From: Clostridiales bacterium
GTDB lineage: Bacteria; Bacillota_A; Clostridia; Christensenellales; Christensenellaceae
Length of the DNA stretch: 22,227 bases
NCBI GenBank assembly: GCA_003149735.1
Contig: QANA01000018.1
Span: 39,708-61,934, forward strand
Direction of reading: 5' to 3'
Shown here: positions 1 through 7,640 of the stretch, piece by piece
Numbering within the stretch: the stretch's first letter is position 1
How the letters are laid out: every line of letters begins with the position of its first letter
Made by a program: the position numbers and the translations under genes
The notes under the pieces: generated by a model
The model's database searches: none
The model's input: the letters and a program-made list of their open reading frames with translations, nothing else
What the model was told of the DNA's origin: nothing

Positions 1-26
1 TCATCAAGAAAATTTTAGATGCATAT

Positions 27-53
27 AAAAATCCGCTATAATAGCGGATTTTT
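27..53 (-). terminator. Intrinsic terminator of the parA-parB operon
   Basis: A perfect 12-bp stem (27-38 with 42-53) and a 3-nt loop lie immediately downstream of the parB stop codon. The stem has a GC core and A/T runs at both ends, so on the minus strand it ends in a U-tract. The symmetry means it could also stop transcription coming from the left. Positions 1-26 hold nothing recognisable. Confidence 0.85.
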
Positions 54-57
54 AACT

Positions 58-909
58 TTACTTTTTTCCCTTCAGGTATTCATAAAGGGCATATAACTGT
101 TCTTTGGAAAAATATTCAATGATAATTTTCCCTCGTTTGCTGCTGCCTTTAAAATGGACTTTGGTTTCCAGCAACTCTCCGATTTCCCGTTCTGCCGTTT
201 CAAACTCCAGGTTTGCCGGTTTTGCGGAGACTCGTGGTTTTTCAGTCAACAGGCGCTTTACATATTGCTCTGTCTCGCGCACAGAGAACTGTTTTTCCAG
301 TACGTAGAGCGCTGCCTTTTCCAGTAGTGTTTTATCTTTAATTGCCAATAAAGCTCTGGCATGCCCTGCAGAAAGTTTCCCCTCCACCACCGCTTCTTTT
401 ACACTCTGCGGCAGGTTTAACAGGCGCAGGCTATTCGCTACCGCGCTGCGCGAACGTCCTAATATTTCTGCCGCCTCTTCCTGATTCAGGGAAAACTGCG
501 CCATCAACTCTGCAATGCCTTCTGCTTCTTCCAATGGATTCAAATCTTCCCGTTGAATATTTTCTATAATAGAGAGCTGCAAAAGTTCCTGGTTTGTTAC
601 TTCCTTGATCACTGCAGGCACCTGCTTAAGCCCTGCCATCCGGGCTGCGCGATAGCGGCGCTCTCCCGCAACAATCAAATAGCGCGCCTTTTCCGGCTTC
701 AAGACCAAAGGTTGAATAATACCATGCTGACGAATGGATTCAGCCAGTTCACGAAGTTTTTCTGCATCAAAATTTTTTCTGGGCTGATTTGGGTTAATAT
801 CAATCAACTGAATATCAATTTCGCTTGGCGTCTTCTGTTGTTCCTGATCAATTTCCTCGCGAATATCCATCAGAGCACCCAGGCCCTTTCCCAAGGCTTT
901 CTTAGCCAT
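58..909 (-). CDS. parB: Chromosome-partitioning protein ParB (Spo0J)
   Basis: ParB is the parS-binding CTPase clamp that loads at parS near the origin, spreads along DNA and works with ParA in origin segregation. The 283-residue protein has the usual ParB architecture. The N-terminal ParA-stimulating motif (KALGKGLGALM) is at residues 4-14 and the CTP-binding GERRYR box is near 82-87. ENIQREDLNP is near 116-124 and the helix-turn-helix runs about 140-165. A C-terminal dimerisation domain follows. I chose the second ATG (907-909) because GGAGG lies six bases upstream of it, whereas the first ATG (913-915) abuts that ribosome site. The gene overlaps the parA stop by 8 nt, which suggests translational coupling. 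It is distinguished from the second ParB-like gene (1781-2611) by being paired with parA. Confidence is high. Confidence 0.97.
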   Translation of the reverse strand: MAKKALGKGLGALMDIREEIDQEQQKTPSEIDIQLIDINPNQPRKNFDAEKLRELAESIRQHGIIQPLVLKPEKARYLIVAGERRYRAARMAGLKQVPAVIKEVTNQELLQLSIIENIQREDLNPLEEAEGIAELMAQFSLNQEEAAEILGRSRSAVANSLRLLNLPQSVKEAVVEGKLSAGHARALLAIKDKTLLEKAALYVLEKQFSVRETEQYVKRLLTEKPRVSAKPANLEFETAEREIGELLETKVHFKGSSKRGKIIIEYFSKEQLYALYEYLKGKK

Positions 910-1675
910 TTTCATCCTCCGTTTCCATCAATTCTCTGGCCAGATCCATATATGCTTCTGCTCCTGCGCATTTAGGATCATAAACTGTGATCGGCTTCCC
1001 ATGGCTGGGCGCCTCCCCCAATCGTACATTGCGGGGGATAACCGACCGATGTACTTTCTGGGCAAAAAAGCGTTTTACTTCTTCCACCACCTGAATCGAA
1101 AGATTGGTACGTCCGTCATACATGGTCAAAACTACCCCTTCCACTTCCAGCGTTTTGTTAATATGCTTTTTAATCAGGCTGATGGTTTTAATCAATTGCG
1201 ATAACCCTTCCAGCGCATAAAATTCGCACTGTATTGGAATCAGCACCTGATCCGCAGCTGCAAAAGCATTGAGCGTAATCAATCCCAGGGAAGGTGGCGC
1301 ATCAATAAAAATATAATCGTATTCTTCTCGAATCTCCTGCACTGCTCTTGCCAGAATCGTCTCTCTGGAGATCATCGAGACCATCTCGATTTCCGCGCCA
1401 GCCAAATCAATATTGGATGGGAGAACATCCAAATTCTGCACTGCAGAATGCAAAATTGCCTGACGCACCGGTTCATGGTTAATCAATACGTCATAAATGG
1501 AACTCTCCAGTTTGCGCTTATCCACACCTATGCCGCTGGTTGCATTTCCCTGTGGATCAGCATCAATCAGCAGCGTTTTTCTATCCAGCTGTGCCATACA
1601 GGCAGCCAGATTGACGGCGGTTGTCGTTTTACCCACTCCACCTTTCTGATTTGCAACAACTATAATTCTGCCCAT
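902..1675 (-). CDS. parA: Chromosome-partitioning ATPase ParA (Soj)
   Basis: ParA is a nucleoid-binding, deviant Walker ATPase that works with ParB; in Bacillus the homologue (Soj) also regulates DnaA. The 257-residue length is typical. The deviant Walker A motif KGGVGKTT is at residues 11-18 with the signature lysine at 11. DADPQG is at 38-43 and a Walker B-type stretch ending FIDAPPS is near residue 120. The start ATG has GGAGG six bases upstream. A consensus-like minus-strand promoter lies about 20-45 bp upstream of the start, so parA and parB form one operon ending at the hairpin at 27-53. Chromosomal context and the adjacent parS argue for the chromosomal Soj type, not a plasmid ParA. 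Confidence 0.97.
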   Translation of the reverse strand: MGRIIVVANQKGGVGKTTTAVNLAACMAQLDRKTLLIDADPQGNATSGIGVDKRKLESSIYDVLINHEPVRQAILHSAVQNLDVLPSNIDLAGAEIEMVSMISRETILARAVQEIREEYDYIFIDAPPSLGLITLNAFAAADQVLIPIQCEFYALEGLSQLIKTISLIKKHINKTLEVEGVVLTMYDGRTNLSIQVVEEVKRFFAQKVHRSVIPRNVRLGEAPSHGKPITVYDPKCAGAEAYMDLARELMETEDENG

Positions 1676-1694
1676 GCCGTACCTCCAGTATTTT

Positions 1695-1723
1695 ATTATA
1701 ATAATTTATACTGTCTTTTTCAA
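1695..1723 (-). promoter_or_regulatory. Sigma-A type promoter of parA-parB
   Basis: Reading the minus strand, TTGAAA (complement of 1718-1723) is followed by exactly 17 bases and then TATAAT (complement of 1695-1700). This is one mismatch from full consensus. It sits between the upstream gene's terminator and the parA ribosome-binding site. Confidence 0.75.
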
Positions 1724-1727
1724 CCTT

Positions 1728-1761
1728 TGGGAAAAATAAAAAGCGCTCTTACGAGCGCCTT
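1728..1761 (-). terminator. Intrinsic terminator of the Noc-like gene
   Basis: Inverted arms GCGCTC (1743-1748) and GAGCGC (1753-1758) enclose a 4-nt loop. On the minus strand they are followed by a T-rich run (complement of 1728-1742). It lies downstream of the noc-like stop and directly upstream of the parA promoter, separating the two transcription units. Confidence 0.75.
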
Positions 1762-1776
1762 GTTTCACGTGAAACA
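1761..1776. promoter_or_regulatory. parS centromere site
   Basis: TGTTTCACGTGAAACA is a perfect 16-bp palindrome identical to the well-known bacterial parS consensus. It is the nucleation site for ParB. It lies in the short gap between the noc-like stop codon (1781) and that gene's terminator, next to parA. I saw no other perfect copy in this window. Confidence 0.96.
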
Positions 1777-1780
1777 TCCA

Positions 1781-2611
1781 TTACTTGTCAATTTTGATAG
1801 TGACCTCTAAAAAGTCCCCTTTGTCTACATACTGAAGATCTGTCTTTACGCCAAGCATCTGTATTTTTGCAAGACTTCGCCGCAATGTGTTAACATAAAG
1901 ATTATAATTGCACTTCATTTTGAAATTGCCCTCTTGCGGCTTCGCTTCCTCACCATACAGCTTCTTCAATTCCTTTTCCACTAGATCTTCTGTCGCCTTC
2001 ACTGATAATCCCTCCCCGGCTACTTTTTCGATCAATTCAATTTGTGCTGCTTCATTGTGCAGTCTCAGCAAAGCTCTCGCATGACGTTCTGAAAGCCCTG
2101 CCGACAGTATCCGCTCTTTGACAGCTCTTGACAATTTTAAAATTCTCAATTTGTTAGCAATCGTAGACTGATTTTTGCTCAGCCTATTTGCCAATTCCTC
2201 CTGCGTAAAACCGTGCTCACGCAACAAACTTTGATAGCCTTCTGCCTCTTCAAAGAAATGCAGATTCTCTCTTTGCAGATTTTCAATCATTGCAATGGAG
2301 GCAATCTCCTTATCCGCAAGTGAAGTACTGATTAGCGCCTTGATATAGATAAGCCCTGCCATTTTGCAAGCTCAAAGCCGCCGTTCTCCTGCAATCAATT
2401 CATATTTCCCGTCTCCGCAACGGCGCACGTTAATTGGTTGCAGCAATCCGATCTGACGAATCGAGTCGGCAAGTTCCCGAATACTCTTCTCAGAAAAATA
2501 TTTCCTTGGCTGGTATGGGTTTGGATAGATCATGGAAATGGGAATTAATTCAAAATCCTGCTTTGCTTCTTCTTTTGATCTTCTAGTAGATTGACCTGGA
2601 AATTTTAACAT
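1781..2611 (-). pseudogene. noc: Second ParB-family protein (Noc-like), interrupted by in-frame TGA
   Basis: Two open segments in the same frame (2375-2611 and 1781-2371) are separated only by a TGA at 2372-2374. Restoring that codon gives a 276-residue ParB/Noc-type protein: NPYQPRKYF near residue 32, the GERR box near 74, ENLQREN, then a helix-turn-helix and a C-terminal domain. The TGA falls where the family has the arginine of GERRxRA. It is one C-to-T change from CGA. The N-terminal start has a strong AGAGGGG six bases upstream. A possible restart ATG (2360-2362) follows the stop by nine bases, so a 79-residue and a 193-residue piece might both be made. The position between parA and rsmG matches noc in Bacillus. 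The name rests on synteny; I saw no Noc-binding site. A sequencing error is possible. Confidence 0.8.
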
Positions 2612-2986
2612 AGACTACCCCTCTTTTCATTATTTAAAATTTTCTAATTAATCATTTCTCTACTAAGGAAATATTTCCTGCACGACTGCTAAATATAGTA
2701 CTGTTTCGACAAAAGTCGTTTACATAAACAGATAGATATTGCAGTATCAATAAACAGCACTTATCCCCCTTTTTACTATTTCCTATTCATACCTGAGAAA
2801 CAGCGATTTTTTAATTTTCCTCAGGTGCTCTTCCATTTTGCGCCAAATTCCATAACTTGTCAATCTGTGAAATATATAAAAAAATGTCTTTTTTCAGAAA
2901 AAATGTCAAAAAAATTAATCATACCTAAAATCATGTCGACTTTGTGATATAATGATAGCATCATATTTGTGTTGATGAGGGGATCT
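2612..2986. other. Divergent intergenic region between the noc-like gene and the XRE regulator
   Basis: This AT-rich 375-bp gap must carry both divergent promoters. Visible elements are the noc ribosome-binding site (2618-2623, minus strand), a 14-bp perfect palindrome AGGAAATATTTCCT (2666-2679) and a small nested hairpin around 2702-2731. The 10-mer AAAAAATGTC occurs twice, 19 bp apart (2879-2888 and 2898-2907). An extended -10 element for the rightward gene lies at 2945-2953. No additional gene is supported. Confidence 0.5.
2945..2953 (+). promoter_or_regulatory. Extended -10 promoter of the XRE regulator gene
   Basis: TGATATAAT is a perfect extended -10 (TG, one base, TATAAT) 34 bases upstream of the chosen ATG. 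No good -35 hexamer is present at the usual distance, which is compatible with extended -10 promoters. Confidence 0.6.
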
Positions 2987-3529
2987 ATGAAAAACAAATT
3001 GGCAACAGCCCTAAAACAGGCGCGCATTCATTCCGGTTATTCACAGGAAGAGGCCGCCCAACATCTCGGCGTGCGTCGCAGCACTATAGGAAACTATGAA
3101 GCCGGACGTTCTACGCCCAATCTTGAACGCTTCATCCGCCTATGTGATTTTTATCATGTGGATTTTGTGCGCCTTTCCGTCAATCTTTATGGGATGCCCT
3201 ACAAGCCGGATGAAACGCGCGAAGTTCTCCTGGAAGCCATTACCGATCATATGAGACGGCAAAGTACAGATATGCTGCAAGATATCGAATGGATTTTCTC
3301 TGCCCGTCATACTGCGCGTATGGAGCCGCTTATTCAGCTGATTAAATTATACCTGCACTTGGATATTCCCTCCAGAATTCACGCAGTAGAATGGATTTTA
3401 GGATGTTATTCCTTGCTTAAATCACAGGGAATGGCACAAAACACCGGAGCCATGGAACCCAGTATAGAAGAAATCCATGCCGCTCTCAACGACTTACGGC
3501 TGACGCATCAAAAGGAAAGTAATTCATAA
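2987..3529 (+). CDS. XRE-family helix-turn-helix transcriptional regulator
   Basis: The 180-residue protein has an N-terminal Cro/CI-type DNA-binding domain (about residues 5-60). It includes SQEEAAQHLGVRRSTIGNYE and a following TPNLERFIRLCDFYHVD helix pattern, as is usual for this family. The C-terminal 120 residues are helical-looking, match no family I can name and may be a dimerisation or effector domain. I start at the ATG at 2987 because GAGGGG lies four bases upstream; an upstream GTG at 2969 is in frame but lacks such a site. The gene runs against the surrounding minus-strand genes, between the noc-like gene and rsmG, where an extra gene is not usual. Its targets are unknown. Repeats upstream of its own promoter suggest autoregulation, which is inference. 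Confidence 0.85.
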   Translation: MKNKLATALKQARIHSGYSQEEAAQHLGVRRSTIGNYEAGRSTPNLERFIRLCDFYHVDFVRLSVNLYGMPYKPDETREVLLEAITDHMRRQSTDMLQDIEWIFSARHTARMEPLIQLIKLYLHLDIPSRIHAVEWILGCYSLLKSQGMAQNTGAMEPSIEEIHAALNDLRLTHQKESNS

Positions 3530-3534
3530 AAAAG

Positions 3535-3573
3535 CAGCATATCGGAACCCCATCATTCCGATATGCTGTTTTT
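3535..3573. terminator. Bidirectional terminator between the XRE regulator and rsmG
   Basis: A 13-bp perfect stem (3535-3547 with 3556-3568) with an 8-nt loop is followed by TTTTT on the plus strand and preceded by a run of A. It can therefore serve both convergent genes: the XRE gene from the left and the rsmG unit from the right. Confidence 0.9.
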
Positions 3574-3591
3574 ATAACATAAGGCCCCTCA

Positions 3592-4284
3592 TTACAAAGG
3601 CGCTTTTTTTATTTTCGCATATTTCCTGGGCAATGTTGCAGGCGTATCCGCAACCCTCCGATAAATGACTACTACGTGGTTGGTATCCTGCGGCCCCGCC
3701 GCTGCCACTTCCACCAATTCCATGCCCAGCTTTTTTGCCGCAGTTTCCGCTTCTCTCACTTCCTCTTCAGCGCTGCTTCCCTTATAGGCTAAAAATACAC
3801 CGCTATTTTTCACATAAGGCGCGCATAGTTCCAGAAGTACATTAAGTCTGGCCACTGCCCGTGCTACCGCCACATCAAATTTTTGAAAGTATTTTGCGTC
3901 CCTTGCCAATTCCTCACTGCGCCCACAGACTACCTGAATCGCAATATCCAGTGCCGCACAGCTTTCACGAATAAAATCCGTCTTCTTTTCCGAGGAATCC
4001 ATGACTGTCACCTGAGCCTGCGGTAAAAAAATCGCCAGCGGTACACCCGGAAATCCCGCGCCGGTACCGATATCAATAATCTGCGCACGGGCATCGATAT
4101 ATCCTCTGCGTGCCGCATCAATGGAATCAACGAAATGGCTTTTTGCCATATCTGCCGGAGAAAGGATCCGCGTCAAATTAAATTTTTCGTTGGCCTGAAC
4201 CACTCGTTCTCCATACCGGGCCATCAGTTCGGCCTGCTGCCGGGGGATTCCCTGCTCCAATAAACTTTCCAACAATTCCTGCAT
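3592..4284 (-). CDS. rsmG: 16S rRNA (guanine-527-N7)-methyltransferase RsmG (GidB)
   Basis: RsmG methylates N7 of G527 in 16S rRNA using S-adenosylmethionine; loss of the family member gives low-level streptomycin resistance in several bacteria. The 230-residue protein has the family's NLT motif (36-38), HFVDS (50-54) and the SAM-binding loop GTGAGFPG (73-80). VMDSSEKK near 94-101 and AVARAVA complete the signature. The start ATG lies 26 bp downstream of mnmG. An AAGGA-type ribosome site is about 12 bases upstream, somewhat distant. The gene is the last of the mnmE-mnmG-rsmG series and ends at the shared hairpin at 3535-3573. Confidence 0.96.
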   Translation of the reverse strand: MQELLESLLEQGIPRQQAELMARYGERVVQANEKFNLTRILSPADMAKSHFVDSIDAARRGYIDARAQIIDIGTGAGFPGVPLAIFLPQAQVTVMDSSEKKTDFIRESCAALDIAIQVVCGRSEELARDAKYFQKFDVAVARAVARLNVLLELCAPYVKNSGVFLAYKGSSAEEEVREAETAAKKLGMELVEVAAAGPQDTNHVVVIYRRVADTPATLPRKYAKIKKAPL

Positions 4285-4310
4285 GGATGCTTATCTTCCT
4301 TTCTATGTCT

Positions 4311-6182
4311 CTATGCCAAAGGCTGCATATGTTCCTTTTCAAAATAGACCAGCAAAACCGAAATATCTGCCGGAGATACACCGGAAATACGAGCTGCCTG
4401 CCCGATATTTTCCGGCTGTGCTGCCTGCAGTTTCTGCCGTGCTTCTATACGCAATCCCTGCATTGCCATATAATCCATATTTTTCGGCAGTTTTCGATTT
4501 TCCAGTGCACGGAACTGTTCCACCTGCTGGCGTTGTTTTTCTATATATCCCTGATATTTTACTTCTGTTTCCAGGCTTTCCAGCACTTCCTCATCGGGCA
4601 AATCCTCTTCCCCGACAGCTTCCAATACTTCTTTGGCACTAATGCCCGGCCGCCGCAGGATATCTGCCAGCTTTTGCGGCCCATTGGGTTCCGATCCGGT
4701 AAGCGCCAATGTTACTTTTGCCTTGGCGGGCGTCTGTTCCAACTTATCTTTGAGTTTATGTACCATTTCCTGTTTGTACATAAAACGATCATAACGCGCA
4801 TCACTTACCAGCCCCATCTCTCTGCCAATCTGGCAGAGGCGTGCATCTGCATTATCCTGCCTCAACAGCAACCGGTATTCTGCCCGTGAGGTCATCATGC
4901 GATAAGGCTCTCTGGTTCCTTTCGTTACCAGATCATCTATCAAGACGCCGGCATACGCCTGATCTCTCCCCAAAATCATGGGAGGCTGCTGCTGTAAATA
5001 GCGAACCGCATTGATTCCTGCAACAATTCCCTGTGCTCCGGCTTCTTCATAACCGGAAGAGCCATTGATCTGTCCAGCCATAAATAGTCCTGAAATCTGC
5101 CTGCTTTCGAGATTCAGTTTCAGCTGTTGAGGATCTATGCAGTCATATTCAATTGCATAAGCTGTCCGCGTAAAACGCACATTTTCCATGCCTGCAATCG
5201 TACGATAAAAAGCAATTTGCACTTCTTCCGGCAAGCTGGAAGACATTCCCTGTACGTACATTTCATTCGTAGATAAACCTTCCGGTTCAATAAACAGCTG
5301 ATGCCGCTCCCGCTCGGGGAATTTCACCACTTTATCTTCAATGGAAGGGCAGTAACGGGGCCCGGTTCCCTTGATCTGTCCGCTATAAAGAGGGCTGCGA
5401 TGAATATTCTGCCGGATAATCTCATGTGTTTTTTCGTTAGTGTAGGTCAAAAAACAGGGAACTTGCTTTCTCTGTAATTGCCCGCTCATAAACGAAAACG
5501 GAATGATCTTCTCGTCACCGTACTGCGGCGTCATTTTCGAAAAGTCCAGGCTGCGCGCATCTACTCTGGCAGGAGTTCCCGTTTTAAAACGCTGCAGTGT
5601 AATGCCCAGTCTGCTCAACGCACCGCTTAAATGATTGGCCCCCAATAAACCGGAAGGCCCACTCTCCTGCGAAAATTCACCTATGATCACGCGGCTCTTC
5701 AGGTATACGCCTGTTGCCAATACTACTGCTCCACAGCTGATCTTTGCACCGCAAGCAGTATAAACACCGGTGACACGACCGTGCTCTACGCAGAGATCCG
5801 TAATTTCGCCCATGCGCACTTCCAACAGGTCTGTATTTTCCAACACCTGTTTCATAAAAGTCTGATATTGTTTCTTATCGGCCTGAGCCCGCAGGGAATG
5901 TACCGCCGGCCCTTTTCCCGTATTGAGCATCTTGATCTGAATAAAGGTTGCATCAATCGATAGGCCCATCTGCCCACCCAGCGCATCAATTTCCCTCACC
6001 AAATGCCCTTTAGCCGTTCCTCCGATTGAAGGATTACAAGGCATTAAACCGATGCTGTCCGGGTTCAGTGTCATAAGCAGCGTTCTTTTACCCATGCGTG
6101 CGCCTGCCAAAGCCGCCTCGATTCCAGCATGTCCCGCTCCCACTACAATCAGATCGTAGTTTCCGCCATCATAATAGTTCAT
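4311..6182 (-). CDS. mnmG: tRNA uridine 5-carboxymethylaminomethyl modification enzyme MnmG (GidA)
   Basis: MnmG is the FAD-dependent subunit that, with MnmE, modifies the wobble uridine (U34) of certain tRNAs. The 623-residue length is standard. The FAD-binding GAGHAG is at residues 15-20. The signature CNPSIGG-GHLVREIDALGG block is near 49-71, followed by GTPARVD and the C-terminal helical domain used to contact MnmE and tRNA. The ATG at 6180-6182 has an AAGG ribosome site about ten bases upstream. It follows the mnmE stop by 23 bp, so the two enzyme partners are probably co-transcribed. No anomalies were seen. Confidence 0.98.
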   Translation of the reverse strand: MNYYDGGNYDLIVVGAGHAGIEAALAGARMGKRTLLMTLNPDSIGLMPCNPSIGGTAKGHLVREIDALGGQMGLSIDATFIQIKMLNTGKGPAVHSLRAQADKKQYQTFMKQVLENTDLLEVRMGEITDLCVEHGRVTGVYTACGAKISCGAVVLATGVYLKSRVIIGEFSQESGPSGLLGANHLSGALSRLGITLQRFKTGTPARVDARSLDFSKMTPQYGDEKIIPFSFMSGQLQRKQVPCFLTYTNEKTHEIIRQNIHRSPLYSGQIKGTGPRYCPSIEDKVVKFPERERHQLFIEPEGLSTNEMYVQGMSSSLPEEVQIAFYRTIAGMENVRFTRTAYAIEYDCIDPQQLKLNLESRQISGLFMAGQINGSSGYEEAGAQGIVAGINAVRYLQQQPPMILGRDQAYAGVLIDDLVTKGTREPYRMMTSRAEYRLLLRQDNADARLCQIGREMGLVSDARYDRFMYKQEMVHKLKDKLEQTPAKAKVTLALTGSEPNGPQKLADILRRPGISAKEVLEAVGEEDLPDEEVLESLETEVKYQGYIEKQRQQVEQFRALENRKLPKNMDYMAMQGLRIEARQKLQAAQPENIGQAARISGVSPADISVLLVYFEKEHMQPLA

Positions 6183-6205
6183 CTTATTCTGCCTTCCCTT
6201 CGGAT

Positions 6206-7585
6206 CTATTTTCCCAAACAGAACTTTTCAAAAATCCGATCGATAATTTGCTCATCCAGAGTCTCCCCTGTAATCTCTCCCAAATAGCGCCACGCATCAT
6301 GTAAATCTATAGAGGCACAATCCAAATCAATTCCTTCTTCCAAAGCAGATATGCCATCCTGCAATGCGTTACAAGCTTTCTGCAAAGCATAAGCATGGCG
6401 GCTGTTGGTAATTACCAACCCCTCCTGGAGCCCTGCATCTCCCACTGCTTTCCCATAAATTTCTTCCAGCAGCGCTTCTATTCCCTCACCTCGCACAGCT
6501 GCGATTTCCAGGCAAGGCGCATCAAAAATACCCTGCACTTCCTGGAGCGTTGCTTTTGCAGGCAAATCAGTCTTATTGAGCGCAATCAGGAGCGGGATTC
6601 CTTGCGCTTTGGCATATCGGTAAACCTGCATATCCTCTTCCTGTAGCGGCTCGGATCCATCCAGTACCAATACTACTACCGATGCACTGTCAATTGCTTT
6701 GTGCGTGCGCTCTACGCCGATTCGCTCAACTTCGTTCCCAGTTTCCCGTACACCAGCCGTATCCATAAATTGCACAGGCAATGAGTGCAGTTGATAATGT
6801 TCTGTAATCACGTCGCGCGTTGTTCCTGGTATATTGCTTACAATCGCCCGGTCTTCACCAAAAATTGCATTCAACAGTGAAGATTTTCCCACATTCGGGC
6901 GCCCGGCCAATGCTACGCGAATTCCTTCCCGAATTAATTTGCCCTGAGTAAAGCTTTTCTGCAGCACATACATCCGTTCCTGCAAGACCCGAAGTTTTGG
7001 AAGCGCCTCTCCGGCGATCTCCAATTCCAAATCTTCTTCCGGATATTCGATCCCCGCTTCCATTTCAGCCAATATATCTGTTAACTGCCGCTGCATTTGC
7101 CGTATTTGCCGGGCAAGCTCTCCCTGTATTTGCCGGGCTGCCATTTGAGCGCCACGCTCCGAAAGAGCCCCAATCTGATCTGCAATAGCTTCTGCCGCCG
7201 AAATATCCATTTTCCCATTCAAAAAAGCACGTTTGGTAAATTCCCCGGGTTCCGCGGGGCGAACTCCCAAAGAGGTCAGCAGATCCAACGTCATTTTAGC
7301 AGCCTGAATTCCGCCATGGCAATGGAGTTCAAAAACATCCTCTCCCGTATAAGAGTTGGGAGCACGGAAATAAACACCCAAAGCCTGATCAATCAGCTGA
7401 TCACCCAAGCGGATTTCACCTAAATACATATATCGCGGCTTCCAAAGCCCATTTTTCTTTTTATACGGAAAAAATACTTTTTCCGCATCAGACAGCGCCT
7501 GCGGCCCGCTGATACGAATAATGGCAATGCCTCCGCTGCCTACGGCGGTTGCTTGCGCACAAATAGTATCTACCTGATATATCAT
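6206..7585 (-). CDS. mnmE: tRNA modification GTPase MnmE (TrmE/ThdF)
   Basis: MnmE is the GTPase and folate-dependent partner of MnmG in wobble uridine modification. From the ATG at 7583-7585 the protein is 459 residues. An N-terminal tetrahydrofolate-binding domain is followed by a helical domain and an inserted G domain with GRPNVGKS (228-235), GTTRD, DTAGVRET and NKTDL. It ends in the conserved C-terminal FCLGK with its cysteine. An in-frame TTG at 7598-7600 would add five residues, but it falls inside the upstream terminator-like hairpin, so the ATG is preferred. The ribosome site is weak (GGA about ten bases upstream). Expression must pass the hairpin at 7599-7626, so attenuation is possible. 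Confidence 0.97.
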   Translation of the reverse strand: MIYQVDTICAQATAVGSGGIAIIRISGPQALSDAEKVFFPYKKKNGLWKPRYMYLGEIRLGDQLIDQALGVYFRAPNSYTGEDVFELHCHGGIQAAKMTLDLLTSLGVRPAEPGEFTKRAFLNGKMDISAAEAIADQIGALSERGAQMAARQIQGELARQIRQMQRQLTDILAEMEAGIEYPEEDLELEIAGEALPKLRVLQERMYVLQKSFTQGKLIREGIRVALAGRPNVGKSSLLNAIFGEDRAIVSNIPGTTRDVITEHYQLHSLPVQFMDTAGVRETGNEVERIGVERTHKAIDSASVVVLVLDGSEPLQEEDMQVYRYAKAQGIPLLIALNKTDLPAKATLQEVQGIFDAPCLEIAAVRGEGIEALLEEIYGKAVGDAGLQEGLVITNSRHAYALQKACNALQDGISALEEGIDLDCASIDLHDAWRYLGEITGETLDEQIIDRIFEKFCLGK

Positions 7586-7598
7586 AAATTTTGATTCC

Positions 7599-7626
7599 AA
7601 AAAAGGGCATTATTTCAGCCCTTTTT
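7599..7626 (-). terminator. Terminator or attenuator between jag and mnmE
   Basis: The arms (7599-7608 and 7618-7626) pair through GGGC/GCCC and A/T runs around a 9-nt loop, ending in a T-run on the minus strand. The run ends about 14 bases before the mnmE ATG. No promoter fits between it and mnmE, so it may only partly terminate. Confidence 0.75.
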
Positions 7627-7640
7627 GTTCCTTAAATTGT

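Noticed and set aside
2372..2374. TGA as a reassigned sense codon
   Set aside because: gyrB and the zinc-ribbon gene end in TGA, tryptophan is encoded by TGG in the core genes, and the missing residue at this position should be arginine.
2705..2940. Spo0A-box-like heptamers (TTCGACA at 2705-2711 and TGTCGAC at 2934-2940)
   Set aside because: Seven-base matches are expected by chance and no sporulation gene in the window supports a Spo0A circuit; the second is also imperfect.
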